Program-made: the position numbers and the translations under genes
Shown: piece by piece, positions 16,721-25,071 of the stretch
Layout of the letters: each line of letters begins with the position of its first letter
How positions within the stretch are numbered: position 1 is the stretch's first letter
The notes under the pieces: generated by a model
What the model saw: only the letters and a program-made list of their open reading frames with translations
Told to the model about the DNA's origin: nothing
The model's database searches: none
Assembly: GCA_002423105.1 (NCBI GenBank)
Contig: DIUT01000042.1
Location: forward strand, 34,992-98,991
Source: Geobacter sp. UBA6151
Lineage (GTDB): Bacteria; Desulfobacterota; Desulfuromonadia; Geobacterales; Pseudopelobacteraceae
Direction: 5' to 3'
DNA: 64,000 bases

Positions 16721-17689
16721 CTAACGGTTGCGGGTAACCACATAGTCCGCCAGTTCAAGCAGTGCATTCTTGCAGACGCTCTCGGGAAAGATCGCGAGAT
16801 GGGATACGCAGGCATCAACGGACTGCCGCGCTTTGGCTACGGTATATTCGATGCCGCCGTACCGGTCAACCAGTTGGGAAACCTGGCTGAAATCATCAAA
16901 GGAAAGCTCATCACCGCTGACTATCCCGGCAATCAGTTCACGCTCCTGCGCAGTACAGCCGCGCAACGTATGGATCAACGGCAAGGTTATCTTTCCTTCT
17001 TCCAGGTCATGGCCGATACTTTTGCCAAATTCCTCCTGGGTGGCAGTATAATCAAGTATATCGTCCATCAACTGAAAAGCGATACCCAGTTCCATGCCGA
17101 AGTCAGCCAGTGCCTTTTCCTGATCCTGCGGTGCGTTCCCCAATATGGCGCCACATTGACAGGCCGCTGACAACAGCACTGCGGTTTTTGCCCGCACCAC
17201 TTCAATATAGCGTTCTTCCGTCAGGTCGATGTCGCCGGTGCCGAGCAGTTGCATGACCTCACCTTCGGCAATAACGGTGGTGGCCCGGGACATGACCCGC
17301 AGCACATCAAGACTTCCGGCAGCAACCATAAGGGAAAAGGATTTTGAAAACAGGAAATCACCGATAAGAACCGACGCTTCATTGCCCCAGAGGGTGTTGG
17401 CGGAAGCAAGCCCGCGACGCAGGCACGCGCTGTCCACCACATCATCATGGAGCAGGGTTGCGGTATGGATGAATTCAACCACACTGGCCAACGGAATAGC
17501 TTGGGGACCTGTGTAGTTGCAAAGTCGCGTCGCAAGAAGCAGCATGGCAGGACGAATTCTTTTACCACCGCTGGCGAGGACATATTCCCCCACTTTGCGG
17601 ATCAATGGAACATCAGATTCCAGATCTTTTCTGAACTGTTCTTCGACCTGCCTGAGGTCTTCTCCAATGAGTTCCAATGCTGCCTGCAT
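16721..17689 (-). CDS. ispB: trans-polyprenyl diphosphate synthase
   Basis: A 322-residue all-helical prenyltransferase. The first Asp-rich motif is in HTATLLHDDVVD and the second in FQLMDDILDY; GGKRIRPAMLLLA, also typical of the family, lies near the N-terminus. It extends farnesyl diphosphate with isopentenyl units to make the quinone side chain (octaprenyl class by similarity; chain length cannot be set from sequence). IspH, coded elsewhere in the window, supplies the precursors. A sigma-70-like promoter lies just upstream. Confidence 0.92.
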   Translation of the reverse strand: MQAALELIGEDLRQVEEQFRKDLESDVPLIRKVGEYVLASGGKRIRPAMLLLATRLCNYTGPQAIPLASVVEFIHTATLLHDDVVDSACLRRGLASANTLWGNEASVLIGDFLFSKSFSLMVAAGSLDVLRVMSRATTVIAEGEVMQLLGTGDIDLTEERYIEVVRAKTAVLLSAACQCGAILGNAPQDQEKALADFGMELGIAFQLMDDILDYTATQEEFGKSIGHDLEEGKITLPLIHTLRGCTAQERELIAGIVSGDELSFDDFSQVSQLVDRYGGIEYTVAKARQSVDACVSHLAIFPESVCKNALLELADYVVTRNR

Positions 17690-17719
17690 TTTTTCCCCGT
17701 CCGTTACAAAATTTTACGA

Positions 17720-17749
17720 ATACTACTGAACCGGTAACAGTCTTGTCAA
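17720..17749 (-). promoter_or_regulatory. sigma-70-type promoter for the polyprenyl synthase gene
   Basis: On the minus strand TTGACA (17744-17749) and TAGTAT (17720-17725) are separated by 18 bases, about 30 bases before the start codon. The -35 is a full consensus; the -10 matches four of six positions. Confidence 0.5.
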
Positions 17750-17824
17750 AGCATTTCTCCCGCCAACAGGGTTCTGATGCGTTACAGACCAAAGCATACC
17801 CCCCTTTTATGCAGGGCAGTGCCA

Positions 17825-18160
17825 TCAGTCCTCAACCTCAATTTCCCGCACCCGCATCTCTTCACCGGCAACGATCAGAACGGCATGGCTTCCGCACGCG
17901 CAACACGAATCATAACGTTGCTCCATCAACTGCTCACTCCCACACGAAGCACAGCACCCCCGCCCGACTATACGCTCAATCACAAGACTCGCATCTTCGA
18001 GCAATGTTCCGGAACTGCATGCAGAAAAACAGAACTCCACCGCTTCGGGAACCACACTGCCGAGCAGACCGATCTCAACAGTCACCGAAGTAACCCGTTT
18101 GCCCTGCGCATGCTGTAAACAGATGGTTACAATACCTTGTGTCAGCGACAGTTCATGCAT
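17825..18160 (-). CDS. hypA: hydrogenase nickel-incorporation protein HypA
   Basis: A 111-residue nickel chaperone. The N-terminal MHELSL carries the nickel-binding His2, and four zinc cysteines form two CxxC pairs (CCASCGSEQ and CCACGSH). HypA passes nickel to the large subunit of [NiFe] hydrogenases, and in some bacteria to urease. The ATG at 18160 was preferred to a GTG two codons upstream because His must be the second residue. No hypB-F or hydrogenase genes are in the window, so it is an orphan here. Confidence 0.92.
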   Translation of the reverse strand: MHELSLTQGIVTICLQHAQGKRVTSVTVEIGLLGSVVPEAVEFCFSACSSGTLLEDASLVIERIVGRGCCASCGSEQLMEQRYDSCCACGSHAVLIVAGEEMRVREIEVED

Positions 18161-18193
18161 GCTCACGACCGCCTTTCCAGTACTTCAAAGAAT

Positions 18194-18230
18194 AAAAAAA
18201 GCCTGCCGGGTTTCCCCGGCAGGCTTTTTT
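18194..18230. terminator. bidirectional intrinsic terminator
   Basis: AAAGCCTGCCGGG and CCCGGCAGGCTTTTTT flank a TTTC loop, with an A-run on one side and a T-run on the other, so it can work on both strands. On the minus strand it ends the small Ala/Pro-rich lipoprotein gene and isolates hypA. Confidence 0.9.
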
Positions 18231-18247
18231 GCGCCGAAACAGCTGGA

Positions 18248-18457
18248 TTACTTCTTCTCAGCAGGCTTAGCAGCATCAGCAGGTGCAGCGTCAGCAGGCT
18301 TGGCAGCTTCGGGAGCCTTTGCAGCAGACATAGGAGCCTGAACTGCGGGAGCCGGAGCAGGAGGAGCAGCGGGCTTGGCTTCTTCAGCTTTTTTACAGCC
18401 AGCAGCAACGCCGAGAGCCATAGCAAGTACCAGAGACAGGGAGAGCAGCTTCTTCAT
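18248..18457 (-). CDS. small Ala/Pro/Lys-rich lipoprotein
   Basis: A 69-residue protein: signal peptide MKKLLSLSLVLAMALGVAAG, lipobox GVAAGC, then a disordered tail of Ala, Pro and Lys (KKAEEAKPAAPP and AKPADAAPADAAKPAEKK). The basic-acidic disordered tail could tie the outer membrane to peptidoglycan or proteins, but no family is recognised. It forms a complete unit: a near-consensus promoter, AGAGGTG before the ATG, and a strong terminator, which suggests an abundant protein. Confidence 0.75.
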   Translation of the reverse strand: MKKLLSLSLVLAMALGVAAGCKKAEEAKPAAPPAPAPAVQAPMSAAKAPEAAKPADAAPADAAKPAEKK

Positions 18458-18523
18458 GGTGTTCACCTCTTACATTTTTTTGATTTATCCCTGTTCCCAC
18501 AGGGCTTTCATTAACAAACAGGA

Positions 18524-18551
18524 AATATACGCTGTATACAAACAAAGTCAA
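18524..18551 (-). promoter_or_regulatory. strong sigma-70-type promoter of the small lipoprotein gene
   Basis: On the minus strand TTGACT (18546-18551) and TATATT (18524-18529) are 16 bases apart, each matching five of six consensus positions. The leader of about 60 bases contains the hairpin CCCTGT-GGGA-ACAGGG. Confidence 0.6.
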
Positions 18552-18571
18552 CTTTTTTTTAGTGTTGTTTT

Positions 18572-18907
18572 TTAATGGTGGAACCGCCCTTTACGTTCCT
18601 TGTGTGCCGGAGTCGGCGCATTATGACAATCAAAGCAACGCTGCTCCTCAGTTTTGCGCAGATCCAGGGCCGATGACGGCTGAGTAGGCCTGATCGGCGC
18701 ATTGTACTGCGGGGTCTGAAAAGCAAGCTGTCCACGCTCATCAGCTACGTTTGCCGCCCTGTAGGCCACACTCCAGTTGGCCGTCAGTTCGGCCGTGTGA
18801 CACTGGTCGCAACCGCCTGGAGGAGGAATACTTTTCCAGGCAGTAAACATGCTACATCCCGGCAAAGCCAATAACAGCAGTAGAATGGGGGTTATAAACT
18901 GTTTCAT
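18572..18907 (-). CDS. small dihaem cytochrome c lipoprotein
   Basis: A 111-residue protein with a signal peptide and lipobox LALPGC, and two haem-binding CxxCH motifs, CDQCH (about residue 33) and CFDCH (about residue 91). Between them is a 50-residue segment without further Cys. It probably transfers electrons in the periplasm, as many short multihaem proteins do in Geobacter-like bacteria. GGAGG precedes the ATG. No obvious redox partner gene is adjacent. Confidence 0.82.
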   Translation of the reverse strand: MKQFITPILLLLLALPGCSMFTAWKSIPPPGGCDQCHTAELTANWSVAYRAANVADERGQLAFQTPQYNAPIRPTQPSSALDLRKTEEQRCFDCHNAPTPAHKERKGRFHH

Positions 18908-18976
18908 GGAAAGCCTCCAATTTTGAGTAAGTACAGTAGCACAGCGCTATCAGGCGAACAAGGAGCATTTCATAGA

Positions 18977-19750
18977 TCACCGGCATGGATATGTTTCAAG
19001 CTTTGGAATCACCCGCAACGCCGTCTTGCCGGTCTCCAGAACAACCTCACCAACTGCTTTTTCCCTGATCCCGGCCAATTCCCCGGCAATCCCGGGCAGC
19101 ATCTCCGGTCTGTTACGTGCGGACCGCTCAGCATGCGGTCCCGCATCCGGCGCATCTGTTTCCATTACCAGCCAGGACAACGGCAGTTCCCTGGCCAGCC
19201 GTAGCGGCCGCACAGCATTCCGGCGCATGAGCGTCTCGCCGAGAGAAATGGCAAAGCCCAATTTTATGAATTCCCGCGCCGATTCTACAGAACCTGAATA
19301 TGCATGCATGAGTCCCCCCACCTGCCCTGCCTGTTCATCATGCAGTATTTCCAGAGTTCGTCCGATCATGTCACGGCAATGGATCAGCAAGGGAAGCTGA
19401 CAGGACACGGCAATCCTGATCTGACGGCGAAACAGATCTTCCTGCAACGGCAGGTTGCCACAGTGCCGGTCAAGCCCCGTTTCCCCGATGGCAACTCCTT
19501 GCAGCGCCAGCTGTTCCAGCACGATCAGATGGCGATCCGACCCTTCCGCAGCATGACGGGGATGAATACCAAACGCGGGACAAAGCCCTTCAAATTGTTC
19601 ACACAACCGGGCAATCAACTCCCAGGCGCCGGGATGAACGCCGGGCACAATCCAGCGCCTGACCCCGGCAGTGGATGCTGCTGTCAGATACTGTTCAAGG
19701 TGATCCACAAGAGGAGGAAAATCGAGATGGCAATGGGTGTCAATCAGCAT
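18977..19750 (-). CDS. TatD-family metal-dependent hydrolase/deoxyribonuclease
   Basis: A 257-residue TIM-barrel amidohydrolase. The metal ligands begin with MLIDTHCHLDFP (HxH), then GETGLDRH, LLIHCRD, MHAYSG and the late ETDAPDAG, which are the five conserved points of TatD proteins. Family members have 3'-5' DNase activity and act in DNA or protein quality control. It begins six bases before the end of the cardiolipin synthase gene and belongs to the same minus-strand group. Confidence 0.92.
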   Translation of the reverse strand: MLIDTHCHLDFPPLVDHLEQYLTAASTAGVRRWIVPGVHPGAWELIARLCEQFEGLCPAFGIHPRHAAEGSDRHLIVLEQLALQGVAIGETGLDRHCGNLPLQEDLFRRQIRIAVSCQLPLLIHCRDMIGRTLEILHDEQAGQVGGLMHAYSGSVESAREFIKLGFAISLGETLMRRNAVRPLRLARELPLSWLVMETDAPDAGPHAERSARNRPEMLPGIAGELAGIREKAVGEVVLETGKTALRVIPKLETYPCR

Positions 19751-19756
19751 GGCCGT

Positions 19757-20959
19757 CTATAGAAACCAGCCGAAGGGCTGCAACAGTCGCTCCAAAAGAC
19801 GCACCATGGTTCCGCGCTGCCCGTGGATATCGGCAGTAATTCTACGGGAGCGGATCAGGTCAGCGCCAAACAGCGCTCTGATCTGAGCACCAAATAACCG
19901 GCAATGGACAACGGCATTTATCTCGAAATTGCGATGAAAGCTGCGCTGATCAAGATTTGCAGAACCGATAACGGTCCGTGAACCATCAACCAACATCAGC
20001 TTGGCATGCAACAACTCCTGCTCCAGCTCATAAATTTCAATACCGGCATCAAGCAACTGCCGGTAGACACTGCGACTTAACAGCCTGACAACCGGCACAT
20101 CACTACGGGCCGGAAGTAGCAGCCGGATTATCACCCCGCGCCGTGCGGCTCGCAGCAGGGAACGCAGAATCAGCGGACCGGGAATAAAGTAAGGGTTTGC
20201 AATCAGCAATTCCGTTCCCGCCAGAGCCAAGGCGCCCCGAAATACCGTACGAATCGTTGATCTGAGTTGATGCGGCCCGCCGCTGACCAGCGATATCCTG
20301 CTTTCTTCGATCTGACAGGCGGCTCCGGCAAAATGTGCTTCCAGGGGGCCGGGCAGTTCCGGAGCACTTCCCTCTTCCATCTTCCAGATATCCTGAAACA
20401 GTTCAGCCAGATGTGAGGTTGCTGAACCGGTAAGACTGAATCCCACATCTCGAAAACGAAGGTGTTCCTTCCCCAGACCGGCATACTCATCGGCGATGTT
20501 CAGCCCCCCCAGAAAAGCCAGGGAACCGTCAATAACCGTCAGCTTGCGATGGTCTCTACGATCAAACCACCTGATGCCACGCCGGAAGGAGGGAGGATTA
20601 AAGGCCAGACAACGCACCCCTTGCCGACGTAACTCCCTGAAATAAGTTTCAGGTGTGTCGATGCAGCCGATATAATCGTACATCAGAAAGACCTGCACCC
20701 CGCGCCTGCACGCGGCGGTCAGCTCTTCGGCCAGGCGGTTGCCGGTCTGGTCGGCACGGATGATGTAATACTCGATGCATATGTATGACTGCGCCGTTGC
20801 AAGCGCTGAAAAAAATGCCTCAAAAAACTGCGGCCCCGTTGGATAAAGCTTTACCTCCTCCACCGGCACCGTACGGGAAAGTACAACCCTGCCCCAACGG
20901 CGCAGCAGCCGATGGGCGCGTGTGCTCCGCACTGCACCGCTCCCGGTTTCGGGCTTCAT
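19757..20959 (-). CDS. phospholipase D-type cardiolipin synthase
   Basis: A 400-residue protein with two HKD motifs: HRKLTVIDGSLAFLGG and HAKLMLVDGSRTVIGSANLD. There is no strong N-terminal membrane helix, so it resembles the soluble ClsB branch more than ClsA. It would join two phosphatidylglycerol molecules to make cardiolipin. Its ATG overlaps the mtgA stop by four bases, tying lipid and cell-wall synthesis together. Confidence 0.9.
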   Translation of the reverse strand: MKPETGSGAVRSTRAHRLLRRWGRVVLSRTVPVEEVKLYPTGPQFFEAFFSALATAQSYICIEYYIIRADQTGNRLAEELTAACRRGVQVFLMYDYIGCIDTPETYFRELRRQGVRCLAFNPPSFRRGIRWFDRRDHRKLTVIDGSLAFLGGLNIADEYAGLGKEHLRFRDVGFSLTGSATSHLAELFQDIWKMEEGSAPELPGPLEAHFAGAACQIEESRISLVSGGPHQLRSTIRTVFRGALALAGTELLIANPYFIPGPLILRSLLRAARRGVIIRLLLPARSDVPVVRLLSRSVYRQLLDAGIEIYELEQELLHAKLMLVDGSRTVIGSANLDQRSFHRNFEINAVVHCRLFGAQIRALFGADLIRSRRITADIHGQRGTMVRLLERLLQPFGWFL

Positions 20960-21879
20960 TGGGTTTTACCGTTCTCCGTCGCTGGCTCAGGCGGCAACGG
21001 CGCTTCCTGAACCGGCGCAGCCGGTTCCACAGCTTCATCAGGGACGGCAGGAGTTATCAGAGCTGCAGGCGCTTGCTCACTGGAGATCTGCGGCAAAACC
21101 GCTTCCTGCTGCAAGGCAGTGTCCACCTTGCGCTGCATACCCCTGATATTCGGCTCAGTGGCCAGGGCAGCCTGCAGTTCTTCCGGGGAAATGACCCCTT
21201 TACTACGCAACTGGCGCAGAATCATGTCGGAACGTCTGAGCACCTTACCCAGGTTACGATACGGATTGTAGGCAATTCTTGGGCCCGGCAACATGGCAGC
21301 CAGGAAGGCGCACTCACGCGGGGTCAGAGCCTCCGGCGGTTTATCGAAGTAATAGCGTGAACCGTTACCGATCCCGTGGATCATGGGACCAAGCTCCACA
21401 ACATTCAGATACAGTTCGAGAATCCGCCCTTTGGTCAACTCCTGCTCCATCCGCCAGGCAAGATAAACCTCTTTCAGCTTGCGGGTGATGGTCTTTTCCC
21501 GTGAAAGAAACAGGTTTTTGGCTGTTTGCTGGGTGATGGTGGAGGCGCCGCGGGACAGGCTTTTCTTTTCCAGATCGTGCTTGATCGCCTGCCGGATAGC
21601 TTTGACATCGATCCCTTCATGTTTATAGAAATTAGCATCCTCGGCCAGGATCACGGCCCACTTCATCTCTGCCGGTATGCGGGACGACGGTGTCCAGTAG
21701 CGGTTCTTGGGTCCCACCACAAAAGACTGCTGCTTTCCCTTCCAGTCCCGGACCGTGATCGTCATGTTCAGCTTCCTGTCCGTCAGCGTAACAACCGACG
21801 GTAACAGTACCAGCGAAACAATAAGGTAGGCGGCATAAATACCGGCCAAAAGGGCCATGGTAATCAGAATTTTCTTCAC
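20956..21879 (-). CDS. mtgA: monofunctional peptidoglycan transglycosylase
   Basis: A 307-residue protein with one N-terminal membrane helix and a glycosyltransferase family 51 domain. The catalytic Glu lies in WAVILAEDANFYKHEGID; RGASTITQQTAKNLFLS and GRILELYLNVVELG are also family hallmarks. No transpeptidase domain follows; the last ~60 residues are a Pro/Ala/Glu-rich tail, longer than in most family members. It polymerises lipid II into glycan strands at the periplasmic face. Confidence 0.95.
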   Translation of the reverse strand: MKKILITMALLAGIYAAYLIVSLVLLPSVVTLTDRKLNMTITVRDWKGKQQSFVVGPKNRYWTPSSRIPAEMKWAVILAEDANFYKHEGIDVKAIRQAIKHDLEKKSLSRGASTITQQTAKNLFLSREKTITRKLKEVYLAWRMEQELTKGRILELYLNVVELGPMIHGIGNGSRYYFDKPPEALTPRECAFLAAMLPGPRIAYNPYRNLGKVLRRSDMILRQLRSKGVISPEELQAALATEPNIRGMQRKVDTALQQEAVLPQISSEQAPAALITPAVPDEAVEPAAPVQEAPLPPEPATENGKTQ

Positions 21880-21924
21880 AATCTCCTCCAGCGCCCTTTG
21901 TAGCAGATTACGAAAAAAAGCAAA

Positions 21925-21947
21925 AGGGGGGCTGATATCGCCCCCCT
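21925..21947 (-). terminator. terminator of the cytidylate-kinase-like gene
   Basis: AGGGGGGC and GCCCCCCT pair around a seven-base loop. On the minus strand a T-rich tail (TTTTGCTTTTTTT) follows, typical of intrinsic termination. Confidence 0.85.
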
Positions 21948-22045
21948 CTCAAGTCGTCCGCTCTCCAGTCTGCCAATGTTTACTACCTATCCCCTGTCCG
22001 GCTATCTTCCTGCACAACAAGCGGCTGGTGCTTTTCACGCCTCCT

Positions 22046-22741
22046 CTATGGCTTCAGGACATAATCGGTTATGGTGTCAGCGATCTTGACCGCACTATTT
22101 TTGTCGTTATTAAACACCAGATTGTAGACTGAAAGATCATAGGGGTCGCGATCCAGAAAATCCCTGATGAATTTGTCCCGTTCTTTCTGACGGCGACCAA
22201 TGATCGTCTCTGCTTCACTGACATCCACGGATAACCGCTTGGCAATTGATTTTTGTTTGAAGGCCGCTGAAGCATACATTCTGAAGTGAAAACAGTTTTT
22301 CATGTTTCTGGTCACAATGGGAGAACCCCGCCCCATGATGATCACATTCCCTTGCTCCGCCAGGGCTATGATCTGCCGTGTGAGCAAGCGGTAGTAATCC
22401 TTTTCGCTTTTCCAGCGGGATGAGAAGGTTGACATGAACTCATCCAGAAAGCGGTTTTTATCCCCGAGATTGTGTAGTACCTGTTCGGAAAGATTATGGT
22501 TTTTTGCCACTTCATCAAGCAGGGCCTTGTCCATCAATGCCCAGCTTTCACCACTTCGCTTCTCCATTTGCTGCCGCAACAACTCCGCCACCGGATACGC
22601 CTCACAGCCAAACTCCCGTGACAGAGTGATGGCGGGCTTCAGTTGGGGCTCGTCTCTGGTAACAGCTTCCTGCCTTCTGGAAACTTCAATCAAGCTTCCA
22701 AGCCGGTTGTCGATGGATGGTATCAGCTTTGCTTCAGACAT
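22046..22741 (-). CDS. cytidylate-kinase-like protein (PF13189 type) with altered P-loop
   Basis: A 231-residue protein. AITLSREFGCEAYPVAELL stands where this family normally has a Gly-rich P-loop (ISREYGSGG). Further family features are LMDKALLDEVAKNHNLSE, VIIMGRGSPIVTRN, and the Arg-rich RRQKERDKFIRDFLDRDP, corresponding to the kinase lid. Whether it still phosphorylates nucleotides is open. The start was set at MSEAKL, which has AGGAGGTGA in front. It stands alone between a terminator and the divergent histidine kinase gene. Confidence 0.8.
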   Translation of the reverse strand: MSEAKLIPSIDNRLGSLIEVSRRQEAVTRDEPQLKPAITLSREFGCEAYPVAELLRQQMEKRSGESWALMDKALLDEVAKNHNLSEQVLHNLGDKNRFLDEFMSTFSSRWKSEKDYYRLLTRQIIALAEQGNVIIMGRGSPIVTRNMKNCFHFRMYASAAFKQKSIAKRLSVDVSEAETIIGRRQKERDKFIRDFLDRDPYDLSVYNLVFNNDKNSAVKIADTITDYVLKP

Positions 22742-22852
22742 AATAGTCACCTCCTGAGGATCCACGGCTAACGACCGCTTCATAGCCAGACATGGGATTA
22801 GTTTATCATGTTTTTACACCGCCGCAACCGGTCTGCGGACTAATTATCACGC

Positions 22853-22881
22853 TTGCAATGGGCTCTGATCAGTAATATAAA
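22853..22881 (+). promoter_or_regulatory. sigma-70-type promoter of the histidine kinase operon
   Basis: TTGCAA (22853-22858) and TATAAA (22876-22881) are exactly 17 bases apart. The leader to the ATG is about 55 bases. Confidence 0.55.
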
Positions 22882-22941
22882 CGGTGTTATATTATTCAGC
22901 AAAATGCACTAGTTTGTCCGTGCCGGTCCGGGAGACACCCC

Positions 22942-25071
22942 ATGGAACACCTGCATACCTCTTCCTACATGGAGCATGGTGTTTGCTTCAACTGGGAACC
23001 TGCCCTGGTCTGGCTGCATGTGGGCGCCGACATCATTACCGGTCTTTCCTATTATTCCATACCGCTGGCAATGTTTTACTTTATATGGAAACGGCGTGAC
23101 CTCCCCTTCCGAACACTGTTTTTGTTGTTTGCCACCTTTATCCTTTCCTGTGGCACCACCCATCTGTTTGCCGCCTATACGGTGTTCGTACCGGCCTACT
23201 GGCCGGAAGGCGCACTCAAGGCGTTTACCGCCGCCATCTCTGCCACGACGGTCATATTGTTGATTCCCCGCCTGCCCCAAGCCCTTAAATACCCCAGTTT
23301 GCAGGCCAGTCTTGATGAGATCAAAGGACTGAACCAGGAACTGAACACCAAAAATGCCGAGTTGCAGATAGCCAACTACTCACTGGAAAAACTGTTGGAC
23401 CCTATCTACTGGGTTGCGGAAGATGCGCGAATCTGGCGGGTCAACGAGGCAGCCTGCACCTCCCTCGGCTATACCCGTGAAGAGCTGCTGACCATGTCCA
23501 TCCCCGATATTGACCCGCATTTTCCCGCAGAGATGTATGCAAAGCATTGGATTGAACTGAAGGAAGCCGGTTCCATCAGGCTTGAAACCCAGTTTAAAAC
23601 CAGAGACGGACAGTTGATTGACGTGGAGGTGGTTGCCAATTTCATCAGCTTTGAAGGGCGGGAATTCAATTGTGCCACGGTACGGGATATCTCGGACCGC
23701 AAACAATTGGAAACGATCCTTGCTCACCGCATCAGCTCTCTTACCAGCCCCTTGGAAGATCTGCATGATGTACAGTTCGAGGACCTCTTTGATATCAATG
23801 AAATACAAAAAATTCAGGATGCCTTTGCCGCTGCCACCGGTGTCGCCTCCATCATCACCACAACTGATGGCCGTCCGTTAACCAAGCCCAGCAACTTCTC
23901 CCACCTCTGCCAGAATATAATCCGTAACACCTCAAAAGGATTTGAGAACTGTTGTCAATCCGATGCACAAATCGGCAGGTTAAACCCCGACGGTCCCACC
24001 GTGCAGTGCTGCCTGAGCGGTGGGCTCTGGGATGCCGGAGCCGCTATCACGGTGGAAGACCGTCACCTGGCAAACTGGCTGATCGGCCAGGTGCTGGACG
24101 AATCGTGCGATACCACGACCATGATGGACTACGCCAGGGAAATCGGCGCTGATGAGGAGGCATACCGACTGGCGCTACAGGATGTCAAGCGGATGTCCAT
24201 TGATCAGTTCAGGGAGATCAGCAATGCGCTCTTTTTGATCGCCGGACAGCTTTCCCGCATGGCGATGCAGAACATCATGCAGGCCCGGCATATTAGTGAG
24301 CGTAAACGCACAGAGCAGGAACGGGAACTGCTGATCAGCCAGTTGCAGGACAAGACCGCCGAGATGGAACGTTTTATCTACACCATTTCCCATGATCTGA
24401 AGAGTCCTCTTATCACCATTGCCGGGTTTGTGGGTTTCCTGGAAAAAGCCTATGACGAACAGGACCGGGAGCGTTTTACCAGCACCATCGCACGCATCAG
24501 CCAGGCAGCCGGGCGGATGAAACAACTGCTGGATGAACTGCTCGAACTGTCACGTATCGGCAGAAAGCTGCATCCTTTTGAAACGGTTGCCCTTCCGGAA
24601 CTCCTGAAAGAAGCGCTGGAAATGATTGCCGGGCGGATTGACACAACTCATGCACGCATAGAGATCAAGCCAGACCTGCCGACGGTCACGGTTGACCGAC
24701 AACGCCTGCTCCAGGTCCTGGAAAACCTGATTGACAACGCAGTCAAATTCTCCTCCACAACAGGGCAGCCGCAGATCACCATCGGGATGCGCCATGACGG
24801 TCCGGAACGGGTCTTCTATGTGGCAGACAACGGTATCGGCATAGAAGCGCGCTATCGGGAAAAGATTTTCGAGTTGTTTGAAAAGCTGGATGCCCGGGGA
24901 GGCGGCACCGGTGTGGGGCTTGCCATCTGCAGGCGTATCATTGAGGTGCACGGCGGAAGAATCTGGGTTGAATCGGAGGGACTGCATCATGGTGCAACAT
25001 TCTGTTTCACACTGCCTGAAACTACCGGAGGGAGTCATGACGCAAGGAGCAATGACCATCCTGCTGGTTGA
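22942..25071 (+). CDS. sensor histidine kinase with ethylene-receptor-like domain, PAS and PocR domains
   Basis: A 709-residue membrane kinase. Residues 20-110 form three membrane helices like the N-terminus of plant ETR1: Asp30, Tyr37, Ile40, Pro41, Ile67, Cys70 and His74 lie at the spacing of the ETR1 ethylene-binding residues (Asp25, Tyr32, Ile35, Pro36, Ile62, Cys65, His69), and CGTTH would supply the copper ligands. A coiled coil, a PAS domain (about 150-260), a PocR ligand-binding domain (about 275-440, Cys-rich) and HisKA/HATPase domains (phospho-His in ISHDLKSPL; N box ENLIDNAVKF; VADNGIGI; GTGVGLAICRRI) follow. GGGAG precedes the ATG. The response regulator downstream overlaps the gene end by 35 bases and is the likely partner. 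The actual ligand is inferred. Confidence 0.93.
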   Translation: MEHLHTSSYMEHGVCFNWEPALVWLHVGADIITGLSYYSIPLAMFYFIWKRRDLPFRTLFLLFATFILSCGTTHLFAAYTVFVPAYWPEGALKAFTAAISATTVILLIPRLPQALKYPSLQASLDEIKGLNQELNTKNAELQIANYSLEKLLDPIYWVAEDARIWRVNEAACTSLGYTREELLTMSIPDIDPHFPAEMYAKHWIELKEAGSIRLETQFKTRDGQLIDVEVVANFISFEGREFNCATVRDISDRKQLETILAHRISSLTSPLEDLHDVQFEDLFDINEIQKIQDAFAAATGVASIITTTDGRPLTKPSNFSHLCQNIIRNTSKGFENCCQSDAQIGRLNPDGPTVQCCLSGGLWDAGAAITVEDRHLANWLIGQVLDESCDTTTMMDYAREIGADEEAYRLALQDVKRMSIDQFREISNALFLIAGQLSRMAMQNIMQARHISERKRTEQERELLISQLQDKTAEMERFIYTISHDLKSPLITIAGFVGFLEKAYDEQDRERFTSTIARISQAAGRMKQLLDELLELSRIGRKLHPFETVALPELLKEALEMIAGRIDTTHARIEIKPDLPTVTVDRQRLLQVLENLIDNAVKFSSTTGQPQITIGMRHDGPERVFYVADNGIGIEARYREKIFELFEKLDARGGGTGVGLAICRRIIEVHGGRIWVESEGLHHGATFCFTLPETTGGSHDARSNDHPAG

